Source: Kingella potus
GTDB lineage: Bacteria > Pseudomonadota > Gammaproteobacteria > Burkholderiales > Neisseriaceae
Length of the DNA: 64,000 nt
Reading direction: 5' to 3'
NCBI RefSeq assembly: GCF_900451175.1
Contig: NZ_UGJJ01000002.1
Location: forward strand, 124,001-188,000
Position numbers and translations under genes: made by a program. Positions 15,319 through 24,085 of this stretch are shown piece after piece; the first letter of the stretch is position 1, and every line of letters begins with the position of its first letter. Under the pieces are notes generated by a model, which saw only the letters and a program-made list of their open reading frames with translations, was not told the DNA's origin and did not search any database.

Positions 15319-16440
15319 TTATGCCGCTGCGTGTCTGGTGCCGCGCAGTTCGTGAAAACGTGCGCGCCAGTCGGCAAACCCGCCCTGTTCGATGGCTGTG
15401 CGCATTTCTTCCATAATCACCTGGTAAAAGTGCAGATTGTGGATGGTGTTTAATTGCGCGCCGAGAATCTCGCCGGCGCGGTGCAGGTGGTGCAGATAGG
15501 CGCGGCTGAAATTGCGGCAGGTGTAGCAGGTGCAGCTTTCGTCCAGCGGCGCGGTGCTGTGTTTGTGTGCCGCATTTTTGATTTTTATATCGCCGAAACG
15601 GGTAAACAGCCAGCCGTTGCGGGCGTTGCGGGTGGGCATCACGCAGTCGAACATATCGATGCCGTTGGCCACGCCGCAAACCAAATCTTCGGGCGTGCCC
15701 ACGCCCATCAGATAGTGCGGCTTGTGGGCGGGCAGCATGGGGCCGACGGCGCGCAGCATACGGTACATTTCGGGTTTGGGCTCGCCGACGGAAAGCCCGC
15801 CGACGGCCAGTCCGGGGAAATCGAACTGCTCCAGCCCGCGCAGCGATTCTTCGCGCAGGTCTTCATACATCGCTCCCTGCACGATGCCGAAGAGTGCGTT
15901 GGGATTGCGTAAGTCTTCAAAGGCTTTTTTGCTGCGTTCCGCCCAGCGCAGGCTCATTTGCAGCGATTGCCGCGCCTGCTGGTGTGTGGCTTCGCCGGGG
16001 GTGCATTCGTCAAGCTGCATGGCGATGTCGGAGTTCAAAACCGTTTGGATTTCCATGGAGATTTCGGGCGATAAAAACAGTTTGTCGCCGTTAATCGGGC
16101 TTTTGAAGGTGCAGCCTTCTTCGGTGAGCTTGCGCATGTCGGAGAGCGAAAACACTTGGAAGCCGCCCGAATCGGTGAGTATCGGTTTGTCCCAGCCGAT
16201 GAATTGGTGCAGGCCGCCGAATTGTCCAATCACTTCCAAGCCTGGGCGCAGCCACAGGTGGTAGGTGTTGCCGAGGATAATCTGCGCTTTGATGTCGTGA
16301 AGGTTGGCGGGCGACATGGCTTTGACCGAGCCGTAGGTGCCCACGGGCATGAATACCGGCGTTTCGATGGTGCCGTGGTTGAGGGTGAGCGTGCCGCGCC
16401 GCGCGCGGCCGTCGGTGGTGTGCAGGGTGAATTTGAGCAT
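15319..16440 (-). CDS. tgt: Queuine tRNA-ribosyltransferase (tRNA-guanine transglycosylase)
   Basis: A 373-residue enzyme that exchanges guanine 34 of tRNA Asp, Asn, His and Tyr for preQ1 in queuosine synthesis. The catalytic base is D90 in TDSGGFQVFS. The nucleophile region MGVGTPEDLVCGVANGIDMFDCVMPTRNARNG is intact, as is the zinc site CTCYTC-x-n-H near residues 300-330. Start ATG at 16440 (MLKFTLHTTDG) gives the normal family length; a TTG seven codons upstream is an alternative. It is a single-gene unit flanked by a hairpin downstream and by aat in divergent orientation upstream. Confidence 0.97.
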   Translation of the reverse strand: MLKFTLHTTDGRARRGTLTLNHGTIETPVFMPVGTYGSVKAMSPANLHDIKAQIILGNTYHLWLRPGLEVIGQFGGLHQFIGWDKPILTDSGGFQVFSLSDMRKLTEEGCTFKSPINGDKLFLSPEISMEIQTVLNSDIAMQLDECTPGEATHQQARQSLQMSLRWAERSKKAFEDLRNPNALFGIVQGAMYEDLREESLRGLEQFDFPGLAVGGLSVGEPKPEMYRMLRAVGPMLPAHKPHYLMGVGTPEDLVCGVANGIDMFDCVMPTRNARNGWLFTRFGDIKIKNAAHKHSTAPLDESCTCYTCRNFSRAYLHHLHRAGEILGAQLNTIHNLHFYQVIMEEMRTAIEQGGFADWRARFHELRGTRHAAA

Positions 16441-16561
16441 GGCGGGAGTGTGGGCGGACAAAGGGGCGGATTATAAACGAATACGGCGGGAGGCCGTCTG
16501 AAAGCGGCGGTACGGCCTGCGGGCTTGGGCTACAATCGCGCTTTTTGCCGGAGCCGCCGCC

Positions 16562-17308
16562 ATGTCCGTCCCCTTTCTGCCGCCGCACGACTACCGTTTT
16601 CCCGATCCTGGCCGCGCTTTGCGCGAAACGGAAGGGCTGGTGGGGGTGAGTGCCGATTTGGATGCGGGGCGGCTGCTGTCGGCCTATCGGGCGGGGGTGT
16701 TTCCGTGGTTTGCCGAGGGCGGGCTGTTTTATTGGTTTGCGGTGTCGCCCCGGGCGGTGCTGCTGCCGGAAAGGCTGCATGTGGGGCGTTCGCTGGCCAA
16801 GACGCTGCGCAACAAGGCCTATCGGGTTACGGCCAACCGCTGTTTCCAACGGGTAATCGCCGCCTGTGCGTCCAGGCCGCGCCCGCATCAGGACGGGACG
16901 TGGATCGCACCGGAATTTCAGACGGCCTATGCGCGGCTGCACGCGCTGGGACACGCGCATTCTTTCGAGTGTTTTTTCCCCGACGGAGCAGGCCGCCTGC
17001 GGCTGGCGGGCGGGTTTTACGGTGTGCAGATAGGGCGGGTGTTTTACGGCGAATCGATGTTTGCCGACGCGCCGGATGCGTCGAAAACCGCATTTGCCTG
17101 CGCCGTGCCTTATCTGGCGGGCTGCGGCCTTGCCCTGATCGACTGCCAGCAGGATACGGAGCATCTGCGCCGCTTCGGTTCGCACACGGTGGATTTTGCC
17201 GCTTTCCAGACGGCTTTGCGGGATTTGAACGGGCAGCCGCTGCGGCGGGAAATCGGCTGCGGCACGGTGGCGGAGAATTTGTGCGCGGGGATGGAAGAGG
17301 CCGTCTGA
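16562..17308 (+). CDS. aat: Leucyl/phenylalanyl-tRNA--protein transferase
   Basis: A 248-residue transferase of the N-end rule pathway. It adds Leu or Phe to proteins with N-terminal Arg or Lys for ClpS-ClpAP turnover. Family motifs are clear: AYRAGVFPWFAEGGLFYWFAVSPRAVL in the first half, YARLHALGHAHSFEC, and GGFYGVQIGRVFYGESMFA, followed by LALIDCQQDTEHLRRFGSHTV. Length is normal. The stop codon is supplied by a DUS: the last residues EEAV are read from the uptake sequence. It is divergent from tgt. Confidence 0.97.
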   Translation: MSVPFLPPHDYRFPDPGRALRETEGLVGVSADLDAGRLLSAYRAGVFPWFAEGGLFYWFAVSPRAVLLPERLHVGRSLAKTLRNKAYRVTANRCFQRVIAACASRPRPHQDGTWIAPEFQTAYARLHALGHAHSFECFFPDGAGRLRLAGGFYGVQIGRVFYGESMFADAPDASKTAFACAVPYLAGCGLALIDCQQDTEHLRRFGSHTVDFAAFQTALRDLNGQPLRREIGCGTVAENLCAGMEEAV

Positions 17309-17337
17309 AAATCCTGCTGTGGGTTTTCAGACGGCCT
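17298..17337. terminator. Inverted DUS pair overlapping the end of aat
   Basis: AGGCCGTCTGAAAA overlaps the aat stop codon and faces its inverse after a short loop. This forms the aat terminator. Confidence 0.7.
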
Positions 17338-17344
17338 GTTTTAA

Positions 17345-17750
17345 CTCAAAGAACGCGTGCGCCGCTATGCGGCACATCCTGCGGGGAGTTTGTGTAGGGT
17401 GTGTGGCGTAAGCCACGCACGCGGTCTTTCAGACGGCCTGCCGTATTTGTATTTCTGCCGTATTTGTATTTAAAGAACGCGTGCGTCGCCTTTGGGCGAC
17501 ACACCCTACGTGGTGGTAGGAAATGCTGCGGGGGTGTTCTGCATGGAAGAGGCCGTCTGAAAATCTTGCGACGGGTTTTCAGACGGCCTGCCGTATTTGT
17601 ATTTCTGCCGTATTTGTATTTAAAGAACGCGTGCGTCGCTTTGGACGACACACCCTACGTGGTGGTACGGAATCCCACGGCTTACGGGCGGGCTTGTTCC
17701 GCAGATGAAAGGCCGTCTGAAAATCTTGCGACGGGTTTTCAGACGGCCTG
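17345..17750. repeat. Repeat cluster: DUS hairpins with GTAGGGTGTG-type palindromes
   Basis: The 449-base gap between aat and hemH has no gene. It holds DUS hairpins at 17550-17589 and 17710-17749, and three GTAGGGTGTG-type palindromes (17394-17425, 17472-17511, 17622-17660). Two of them sit in a direct repeat of about 90 bases (starting about 17428 and 17576) that contains the 17-mer CTGCCGTATTTGTATTT twice in tandem. The block appears to be a tandem duplication of a mobile-type unit. Confidence 0.7.
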
Positions 17751-17757
17751 TTTGCGT

Positions 17758-18780
17758 TTACAGCCAGCCGGCGGCTTCGTGGCGGACGATGGCGGCGAGG
17801 GTATCGATCCAGTCGGGATTGTCGTTGAGGCAGGGGATGTAGCGGAAGGTTTTGCCGCCGGCGGCGTGGAAGGTTTCGCGGCCTTCGACGGCGATTTCCT
17901 CCATGGTTTCGAGGCAGTCGGAAACGAAGGCGGGGCAGACAACGTCCAGCTCTTCTATGCCTTGCTTGGGCAGGGCGGACAGCAGGGGGGAAACGGCGGG
18001 CTCCAGCCATTTGCCGCCGCCGAAGCGGCTTTGGAAGGCGGCGGTGTATTCGTTTTCTTTGAGACCGAGGGCGGCGGCCAGCAGGCGGGCGGTTTCGCGG
18101 CATTCCTGCGGGTAGGGGTCGCCCGCGTCGGCGTGGGCGCGGGGGATGCTGTGGAAGCTCATCAGCAGGTGTTTGCCTTTGCCGTGCTGCTGCCAGTAGG
18201 CGGAAATCTGGCGGCGCAGGGCTTCGATGTAGCCGGGGTGGTTGTGGAAGCTGCGCACGGTGCGTACGGCGGGCTGGTTGCGGCGGTGCAGCATGGCGCG
18301 CCATACGGCATCGAGTGCCGCGCCGCTGCTGGATGCGGCGTATTGCGGGAAGAGGGGGAGGACGAGGATTTTGTCCGCGCCCTGCGCCGCGAGTTCGGCC
18401 AGGGTGTAGGCGATGTCGGGCAGGCCGTAGGTCATGGCACAGCGGACGAGGGCGGTGTCGGGCAGGCGGGCGGCCAGGGCTTTGGCCTGGCGTTGGCTGT
18501 ACACCATAAGCGGCGAGCCTTCTTTGAGCCAGATTTTTTTGTAGTTTGCCGCGCTTTTTTTGCCGCGCAGGGGCAGGACGATGCCGCGCAGAACGGGCTG
18601 CCAGAGGAGTTTGGGCAGCTCGATGACGCGCGGGTCGGACAGGAACTGGCGCAGGTAGGGGCGGACGGCTTCGGCGGTGGGGGCGGCGGGGGTGCCGAGG
18701 TTGATCAGGAGGATGCCGGTTTTGCGGACGGCGGCGGCGGGAAGGGCGGGTTCGGCTTGATAGCGTTTGACGGGTTTCAC
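17758..18780 (-). CDS. hemH: Ferrochelatase
   Basis: A 340-residue enzyme that inserts Fe2+ into protoporphyrin IX, the last step of protohaem synthesis. Conserved parts are the N-terminal GILLINLGTPAAPTAEAVRPYLRQFLSDPRVI, catalytic His in LLMSFHSIP near residue 204, YTAAFQSRFGGGKWLEP and the C-terminal VVCPAFVSDCLETMEEIAVEG with the catalytic Glu. The start is a GTG at 18780 with AAGGAGAAACC before it. It is followed by DUS hairpins. Haem supply links to the cytochromes of this window, such as c5. Confidence 0.97.
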   Translation of the reverse strand: MKPVKRYQAEPALPAAAVRKTGILLINLGTPAAPTAEAVRPYLRQFLSDPRVIELPKLLWQPVLRGIVLPLRGKKSAANYKKIWLKEGSPLMVYSQRQAKALAARLPDTALVRCAMTYGLPDIAYTLAELAAQGADKILVLPLFPQYAASSSGAALDAVWRAMLHRRNQPAVRTVRSFHNHPGYIEALRRQISAYWQQHGKGKHLLMSFHSIPRAHADAGDPYPQECRETARLLAAALGLKENEYTAAFQSRFGGGKWLEPAVSPLLSALPKQGIEELDVVCPAFVSDCLETMEEIAVEGRETFHAAGGKTFRYIPCLNDNPDWIDTLAAIVRHEAAGWL

Positions 18781-18860
18781 GGTTTCTCCTTGCTGGTGCG
18801 GCCGGGTCGGGTTTGGGGCGGCAGGAGCCGGCCAATCCGTTTTCAGACGGCCTGTTGTGT

Positions 18861-19073
18861 TTATCGGGACGCGGCGGAAGCGGCTTCGGCTTGCGGCCCG
18901 GATGCGGTGTCGTCGGGCGCGTCGGCGGGGGCGGTGTAGTCTTTGTCGGGGTCTTCTAGGGGGGTGGCGGCTTCTTGGGCGCGGATTTCGGACGCGCCGG
19001 GTTCGCCCGGGGCGGGGTTTGCGCCGCAGGCGGCAAGCAGGAGGGCGAGGAGGGCGGGGCGGAGTTTGTCCAT
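18861..19073 (-). CDS. Small lipoprotein (hypothetical)
   Basis: A 70-residue protein with a short signal sequence and lipobox LLAAC (Cys16). The mature part is acidic, Ala/Pro/Asp rich and low in complexity (DPDKDYTAPADAPDD), with no recognisable domain. It is probably an outer- or inner-membrane-anchored lipoprotein. It lies between a secreted hypothetical and hemH on the minus strand, separated by DUS copies. The function is unknown and the evidence for expression is limited to the signal and codon use. Confidence 0.55.
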   Translation of the reverse strand: MDKLRPALLALLLAACGANPAPGEPGASEIRAQEAATPLEDPDKDYTAPADAPDDTASGPQAEAASAASR

Positions 19074-19154
19074 GATGGTGTTCCGTGTTGTCGGCGCGGG
19101 CTCGGCGGCAGCCTTAATCCGTTTTCAGACGGCCTGTGCGGCTGCCTGCGGGCT

Positions 19155-19571
19155 TTATTGCTGCGCGGCGGTTTGCAGCAGCCAGCTTTGCGTTTGTTTG
19201 ATTTTTTGTTTGGCTTCGGGGGTGCAGCCTTGGGCGGTGAAGAGTTTTTCGCTGGTGGCGCGGCCTTGGGCGTAGGAGGCGGCGGCGGTTTCGGCAATTT
19301 TTTTGTCGCTCAGTTGGAGGCCGGCGGCGGCGGCAGACTGTTTGAGGCCGCGCAGCAGGGCGGTGTGCAGTTTGCCGCCGGGGGCGAAGAAGGGGTCGTT
19401 TTTTTTCGACAGGCCGCAGGCTTCGGCTTCTTTGTGCAGGGTGCCGGCCAGTTGGGCGAGGTCGGTGAAATCGACGAAGCGGGCGCGGGCGCGGGCGGCG
19501 GGATCGGGGGAGGCTTGGGCGGCGAGGGCGGCGGCAAGCAGCAGGGCGGCGGGGATGTGGCGGGTGTTCAT
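19155..19571 (-). CDS. Exported protein of unknown function
   Basis: A 138-residue protein with signal peptide MNTRHIPAALLLAAALAAQASP. The mature part is helical and contains two cysteines (ACGLSKK and QGCTPEAK) that could form a disulfide in the periplasm. I do not recognise the family. It lies 20 bases after a small membrane protein on the minus strand, so they may be co-transcribed. The overall look is that of a small periplasmic helical protein. Confidence 0.65.
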   Translation of the reverse strand: MNTRHIPAALLLAAALAAQASPDPAARARARFVDFTDLAQLAGTLHKEAEACGLSKKNDPFFAPGGKLHTALLRGLKQSAAAAGLQLSDKKIAETAAASYAQGRATSEKLFTAQGCTPEAKQKIKQTQSWLLQTAAQQ

Positions 19572-19591
19572 GGCTTGGTTTCCTTTTCAGG

Positions 19592-20098
19592 TCATTCGGT
19601 TACGGGTTCGCCGTTGTCGTTCAGCCAGCGGCGGTTGTCAAAATCGTAGCTGTAAAACCCGAAGGGCTGCAGCGGGTCTTTGTAGAGGAGGAGGTGTTCG
19701 CCGCTGTTTTCCCAATAGTTGTAACGGACTGCAAAGCTGTCGGCAAAATGCAGGCCGGCGGCGGCAAGGGTGTCGGGCAGGCGGCCGTTGGCGGCGCGGT
19801 ATTGTTCGACGGCACGGGCGATGGCGGCCATGTCGCTGCGGGCGGTGCGGACGTAGTGGAGGCCGGTGCCGATCATAAACGCGGCGGCGGCCGACCAGAC
19901 GAAGATGCGGAAGTTTTCCAGCCGCTTGGCCTGCGGGTTTTTGCGGGCTTTCCACCATGCTGCGGCGCGGACGATGAGCAGCACCGGCAGGAAGATGAAG
20001 AGCATGAAGCCGAACATTTTTTGTGTAAAGACGAGGACGGCGATGGCGGCGCAGGCGAGGGTGGCGGTGTGCGGGCGGTATGCTTTGGGGTTTGTCAT
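19592..20098 (-). CDS. Membrane protein of unknown function with a pseudopilin-like C-terminal part
   Basis: A 168-residue protein with about three hydrophobic segments in the first 90 residues (HTATLACAAIAVLVFTQKMF, FMLFIFLPVLLIVRAAAWW, IFVWSAAAAFMIGTGLHYV). The C-terminal part (YRAANGRLPDTLAAAGLHF... YWENSGEHLLLYKDPLQPFGFYSYDFDNRRW) resembles the soluble region of type II secretion pseudopilins, which often read as YRxxNGxYP and have a Gly-Phe-Tyr-Asp C-terminus. I cannot assign a function. No clear ribosome site precedes the ATG. Confidence 0.65.
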   Translation of the reverse strand: MTNPKAYRPHTATLACAAIAVLVFTQKMFGFMLFIFLPVLLIVRAAAWWKARKNPQAKRLENFRIFVWSAAAAFMIGTGLHYVRTARSDMAAIARAVEQYRAANGRLPDTLAAAGLHFADSFAVRYNYWENSGEHLLLYKDPLQPFGFYSYDFDNRRWLNDNGEPVTE

Positions 20099-20127
20099 GT
20101 CGGGTTTTCCACAATGCGGCGGTGTTT

Positions 20128-20232
20128 TTCAGACGGCCTCAAAGCGGTAGCAGGCCGTCTGAAAGTTTGGGGGCGCGTGCGCGGTTTGCGCCACACCCTG
20201 CTTTGTGTCGGAGGCCGTCTGAAAACGGGTTT
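20128..20232. repeat. DUS copies and a partial GTAGGGTGTG palindrome upstream of the membrane protein
   Basis: Inverted DUS copies (20128-20163), a degraded palindromic element (20170-20204) and another DUS (about 20214) fill the gap after ftsK. These probably form the ftsK terminator. Confidence 0.55.
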
Positions 20233-22657
20233 ACAGGTCGTCTTTCCTGGCCAGCACTTTGCGTGCGCCGCCCACGTCGGCGGGGGAAACCACGCCGGCT
20301 TCTTCGAGTGCGTCCATCATATTGGCGGCGCGGTTGTAGCCGATTTTCAGGTGGCGTTGCAGCGAAGAAATGGAGGTTTTGCGCGTTTCGATAACGAAGG
20401 CGGCGGCGCGGTCGAACAATTCGTCCGCGCCCATATTGGGATGGACGGCATTGACGGTTTCCATCGCGGCTTCGCCCGAAAGCAGGCCTTCGACATAGCG
20501 GGCGGGTGCCTGGCGTTTGATGTGGGCGACGACTTCGTGTACTTCGTGGTCGGAAACAAACGCGCCTTGCAGGCGGGTGGGCTCGGCGGAGCCGGGCTGC
20601 AAAAAGAGGAGGTCGCCGTATTTGAGCAGGTCTTCCGCGCCCATTTGGTCGAGGATGGTGCGGCTGTCGATTTTGCTCTGCACGGTGAAGGCCATGCGGG
20701 TGGGGATGTTGGCTTTGATGAGGCCGGTGATGACATCCACGCTGGGGCGTTGGGTGGCGATGATGAGGTGGATGCCGGCGGCGCGGGCTTTTTGCGCGAG
20801 ACGGGCGATCTGCTGCTCCACGGCTTTGCGCTCGGTCATCATCAGGTCGGCCAGCTCGTCGATGACGACGACGATCAGCGGCAGCTTTTCCAGCGGCTCG
20901 GGGTCGTCGGGATTGAGGCTGAACGGGTTGGGGATTTTCTTTTCTTCGGCGGCGGCTTGGGCGATTTTGCCGTTGTAGCCGTCGAGGTTGCGCACGCCCA
21001 GATGCGAGAGCAGGCGGTAGCGTTTTTCCATTTCGGCCACGCACCAGTTCAGAGCCTGCCCCGCTTCGCGCATATCGGTAACGACGGGGCACAGCAGGTG
21101 CGGGATACCCTCGTATACGGACAGCTCGAGCATTTTCGGATCAATCATGATAAAGCGCACTTCGTCCGGTTCGGCCTTGTAGAGCATGGACATGATCATG
21201 CCGTTTACGCCGACGGATTTGCCCGAGCCGGTCATGCCGGCCACCAGCAGGTGCGGCATTTTCGCCAAGTCGCCTACCACCGGCACGCCGGCGATGTCTT
21301 TGCCCAGCGCGACGGTGAGCAGCGATTTGGCTTCGGCAAACACGGGCGAAGCGAGGATTTCGCGCAGGGTAACTTCCTGGCGGCGGTCGTTGGGCAGCTC
21401 GATGCCCATGGTGTTGCGTCCGGCGATGGTTTCGACGATGCGCACCGACTGCATGGACATGGAGCGGGCGAGGTCTTTGGCGAGGCTGACAATCTGGCTG
21501 CCTTTCACGCCCTGCGCGGGTTCGATTTCGTAGCGGGTAATCACCGGGCCGGAAGTGGCGGACACGACCTGCACGTCGATACCGAATTCCGCCAGCTTGC
21601 CTTCGATGCGTTCGGCGGTTTGTTCGAGCTTGTCGGGATTGACGGGCAGGGCTTCGCTTTTGGGTGCGGACAGCAGGCCGAGGGCGGGTTTGGCGTATTC
21701 GCCCGTGCCTGCGGGCGGGGCGGCTTCGCCGTCTCGGTCGAACAAGGCCGTCTGGACGGGCGCGGGCGGCGTTACTTCGAGGCGGGCGGCTTTGCGGTTG
21801 CTGCTGGCGGCTGCGGGCAGGGAAACGGGTTCGGCGGTGATGTGTTCGGCTTCTTTGACCATGCGGCGCGTGGTTTTCGCGTCGGGCATATCGGGTGCTT
21901 TGATGTAGGGCGAACGGCGGCGGGTGGCTTTTTCCCACAGCCATTCGATGCGCGCGCCGAGGTTTTCCAGCATATCCAGCCACGACACTTGGGCGACAAA
22001 GGAAAAAGCCAGCAGCACTAGCACCAGCGTGATGGAGAAGCTGCCGCCGCCGCCGAACAGCCTGGCCGAGAGGCCGCCGATAAGAAAGCCGGTCAGGCCG
22101 CCCGCGCCCACCGGCAGCCTGTCGCCGAGCTGCTGCTGCCAAAGCGCGTATTCGAGCACCGGGCTGCACAGAAGCAGCCCTGCCAGCCCCGCCGCCGCCA
22201 GTCTGATGCTGTACGGCTTTGCGTCGGGCGAGCGCGTCGGGCGGAAGTTTTTACACAGCCACACCACGGCCGAGGCCACCAGCCACCAAGAGGAAATGCC
22301 GAAAAGATAGTAGGACACGTCGGCAAAATACGCGCCGAACAAGCCGCCGAGATTGTGGGTTTCGCCGTCGGGCAGCACGCTGCGCGACCAGGCCGGATCG
22401 CCCATTTTGAAGCTGACCAGGGCAACGGCGGCGTACAGGGTAAGCGTGAGGCCGAACAGCCACAGCGTGTCGCGCAGGAGGTTGGAGAAATGCTCCGCCC
22501 GCCGCCGCGCGGCTTCGTTGCCGGCCACGCTGCCGGTTTTGGGCGCGGCCTTGCTTTCGATTTTTTTGACGGCGGCACTGCGGCGGCCGGCGGCGGAGCT
22601 GCGGGCTTGTGCTGCGGGCTTGCGCGGCTTGGTCGGTTTTTCGGATTTGCTGCTCAT
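20231..22657 (-). CDS. ftsK: DNA translocase FtsK
   Basis: An 808-residue septal DNA translocase that moves chromosome termini during division and activates XerCD. It has four to five N-terminal membrane helices (about residues 40-220), a Pro/Ala-rich linker, an alpha/beta RecA-like motor with Walker A GMTGSGKS at about 475-482 and Walker B VVVIDELADLMM, and a C-terminal gamma winged helix (LQRHLKIGYNRAANMMDALEEAGVVSP) that reads KOPS sites. It is shorter than E. coli FtsK because the linker is short. It is a single-gene unit on the minus strand. Confidence 0.97.
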   Translation of the reverse strand: MSSKSEKPTKPRKPAAQARSSAAGRRSAAVKKIESKAAPKTGSVAGNEAARRRAEHFSNLLRDTLWLFGLTLTLYAAVALVSFKMGDPAWSRSVLPDGETHNLGGLFGAYFADVSYYLFGISSWWLVASAVVWLCKNFRPTRSPDAKPYSIRLAAAGLAGLLLCSPVLEYALWQQQLGDRLPVGAGGLTGFLIGGLSARLFGGGGSFSITLVLVLLAFSFVAQVSWLDMLENLGARIEWLWEKATRRRSPYIKAPDMPDAKTTRRMVKEAEHITAEPVSLPAAASSNRKAARLEVTPPAPVQTALFDRDGEAAPPAGTGEYAKPALGLLSAPKSEALPVNPDKLEQTAERIEGKLAEFGIDVQVVSATSGPVITRYEIEPAQGVKGSQIVSLAKDLARSMSMQSVRIVETIAGRNTMGIELPNDRRQEVTLREILASPVFAEAKSLLTVALGKDIAGVPVVGDLAKMPHLLVAGMTGSGKSVGVNGMIMSMLYKAEPDEVRFIMIDPKMLELSVYEGIPHLLCPVVTDMREAGQALNWCVAEMEKRYRLLSHLGVRNLDGYNGKIAQAAAEEKKIPNPFSLNPDDPEPLEKLPLIVVVIDELADLMMTERKAVEQQIARLAQKARAAGIHLIIATQRPSVDVITGLIKANIPTRMAFTVQSKIDSRTILDQMGAEDLLKYGDLLFLQPGSAEPTRLQGAFVSDHEVHEVVAHIKRQAPARYVEGLLSGEAAMETVNAVHPNMGADELFDRAAAFVIETRKTSISSLQRHLKIGYNRAANMMDALEEAGVVSPADVGGARKVLARKDDL

Positions 22658-22987
22658 AAGGAGTGGGGATGGGTGTGTGAGGCCGTCTGAAAAGCGCAGG
22701 CGGTGGAAAAAAACGCGGAATTATAGAGCATTTTTGCGGCAGAGGTATTTGAGGCCGTCTGAAAAGCCGCAGCCGTTTTCAGACGGCATTTCGCCTGTTT
22801 CTGCCGCCAAACGGATACGGCACCGCGCACAAATTTATACGCTGTTGCCGTTTGGGTCGGATTAAGCCGCGTGCGTGGCTGCGCCACACACCCTACGCTG
22901 GTTTAGGGTGTGCCGTCCAAACGGCGCACGTGTTTTTGACTGTGTTGCAGGCCGTCTGAAAAGCGTTTTTCAGACGGCCTCGGATGT
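22658..22987. repeat. Gene-free gap with DUS copies and tail-to-tail palindromes
   Basis: The 330-base gap upstream of ftsK holds DUS copies (about 22678 and 22752), an inverted DUS pair (22949-22980) that ends anmK, and two GTAGGGTGTG-type half elements facing each other (22868-22895 and 22901-22932). No gene was found. Confidence 0.6.
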
Positions 22988-24085
22988 TTACGGATAATAG
23001 CCGCAGCCGAGTATGCAGGCTTTGCGTGCGCCGGTGGCCTGCGGCGGGCTGCTTGGGATTTTGTGTATCCAGCAGGCGGCAAGCAGGGCAAAGGCGGCGG
23101 CTTCGACCTGTTGGGGATCGAGGCCGAGGTCGGCGGTGGAGCGGATTTCGGCCTGCGGCAGGCGGCCGGCCAGTTCGGACATTAACACGGCATTGCGTAC
23201 GCCGCCGCCGCAGACGTAAACGCGGCGGATTTCGGGCGCGGCGCGGCGGATTTCGGCAGCGGCGGTTTCGGCGGTAAAAGCGTTGAGGGTGCGCAGCACG
23301 TCTTGCGGGTCTTCGCCGCCTGCGAGGCGACCGAGCAGGTAGGGCAGGGCGAAGAGTTCGCGGCCGGTGCTTTTGGGCGGCTCTTGCTCGAAGTAGGGGT
23401 GGCCGAGCAGGCGGGCGAGCAGGCCGGGCAGCACTTTGCCTTGTGCCGCGCGTGCGCCGTTTGCGTCGTAGGGCTGCTGCCAGACGCGCTGCATCCATGC
23501 GTCGGCCAGCATATTGCCCGGGCCGGTGTCGAAACCGATGGCGGGTGCGCCGGGCGGCAGGATGCTGATGTTGGCGATGCCGCCGATGTTGAGTACGGCG
23601 CGGGTTTCGTCGGGCGCGGAAAACACGGCCTGGTGGAAGGCGGGGACGAGCGGCGCGCCCTGGCCGCCTGCGGCAAGATCGCGGCTGCGGAAGTCGCCGA
23701 CGGCGGTGATGCCGGTGAGTTCGGCCAAAAGCGGCAGGTCGGCAAGCTGGATGCTGTAGCCCTGTTCGGGGGCGTGGCGCACTGTTTGGCCGTGGCAGCC
23801 GAGGGCGGTGATGTGGGCAGGAGACAGTTTGGTTTCGTTTAGCAGTTTGTGTACGGTGCGGGCATAGAGGCGGGACAGTTCCTGCGCCAGCAGGCGGCTG
23901 CGGCGGAGTTCGTCCGCGCCGCTGTTTTGCAGTTTGAGCAGTTCGTTTTTCAGACGGCCTGTATAGGGCAGGAAGGCGTGGGCTTCGGCGGCAAGGAATC
24001 GGGCGTGTCCGGTGCGGATTAGGACGGCATCCGCGCCGTCCATGCTGGTGCCGGACATGATGCCGATGTAGAGCTGTGTGGTCAT
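22988..24085 (-). CDS. anmK: Anhydro-N-acetylmuramic acid kinase
   Basis: A 365-residue kinase that opens the anhydro ring of 1,6-anhydro-MurNAc and phosphorylates it to MurNAc-6-P in peptidoglycan recycling. Motifs are the N-terminal ATP loop YIGIMSGTSMDGADAVL, the second ATP region GCHGQTVRHAP, LNIGGIANIS, and GFDTGPGNMLADAWMQR. The sequence is complete and the length normal. Loss or presence of this gene affects release of peptidoglycan fragments in neisseriae. It is followed by a DUS hairpin and has a long gene-free region upstream. Confidence 0.96.
   Translation of the reverse strand: MTTQLYIGIMSGTSMDGADAVLIRTGHARFLAAEAHAFLPYTGRLKNELLKLQNSGADELRRSRLLAQELSRLYARTVHKLLNETKLSPAHITALGCHGQTVRHAPEQGYSIQLADLPLLAELTGITAVGDFRSRDLAAGGQGAPLVPAFHQAVFSAPDETRAVLNIGGIANISILPPGAPAIGFDTGPGNMLADAWMQRVWQQPYDANGARAAQGKVLPGLLARLLGHPYFEQEPPKSTGRELFALPYLLGRLAGGEDPQDVLRTLNAFTAETAAAEIRRAAPEIRRVYVCGGGVRNAVLMSELAGRLPQAEIRSTADLGLDPQQVEAAAFALLAACWIHKIPSSPPQATGARKACILGCGYYP

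Noticed and set aside
17401..18939. A 512-codon plus-strand open frame opposite hemH
   Set aside because: It is the GC-driven complement of hemH and of the repeat cluster, has no ribosome site or domain, and hemH on the other strand is complete and conserved.
19694..22021. A 775-codon plus-strand open frame opposite ftsK
   Set aside because: It is antisense to ftsK and the small membrane protein gene; the product is Gly/His/Asp-rich without any domain.
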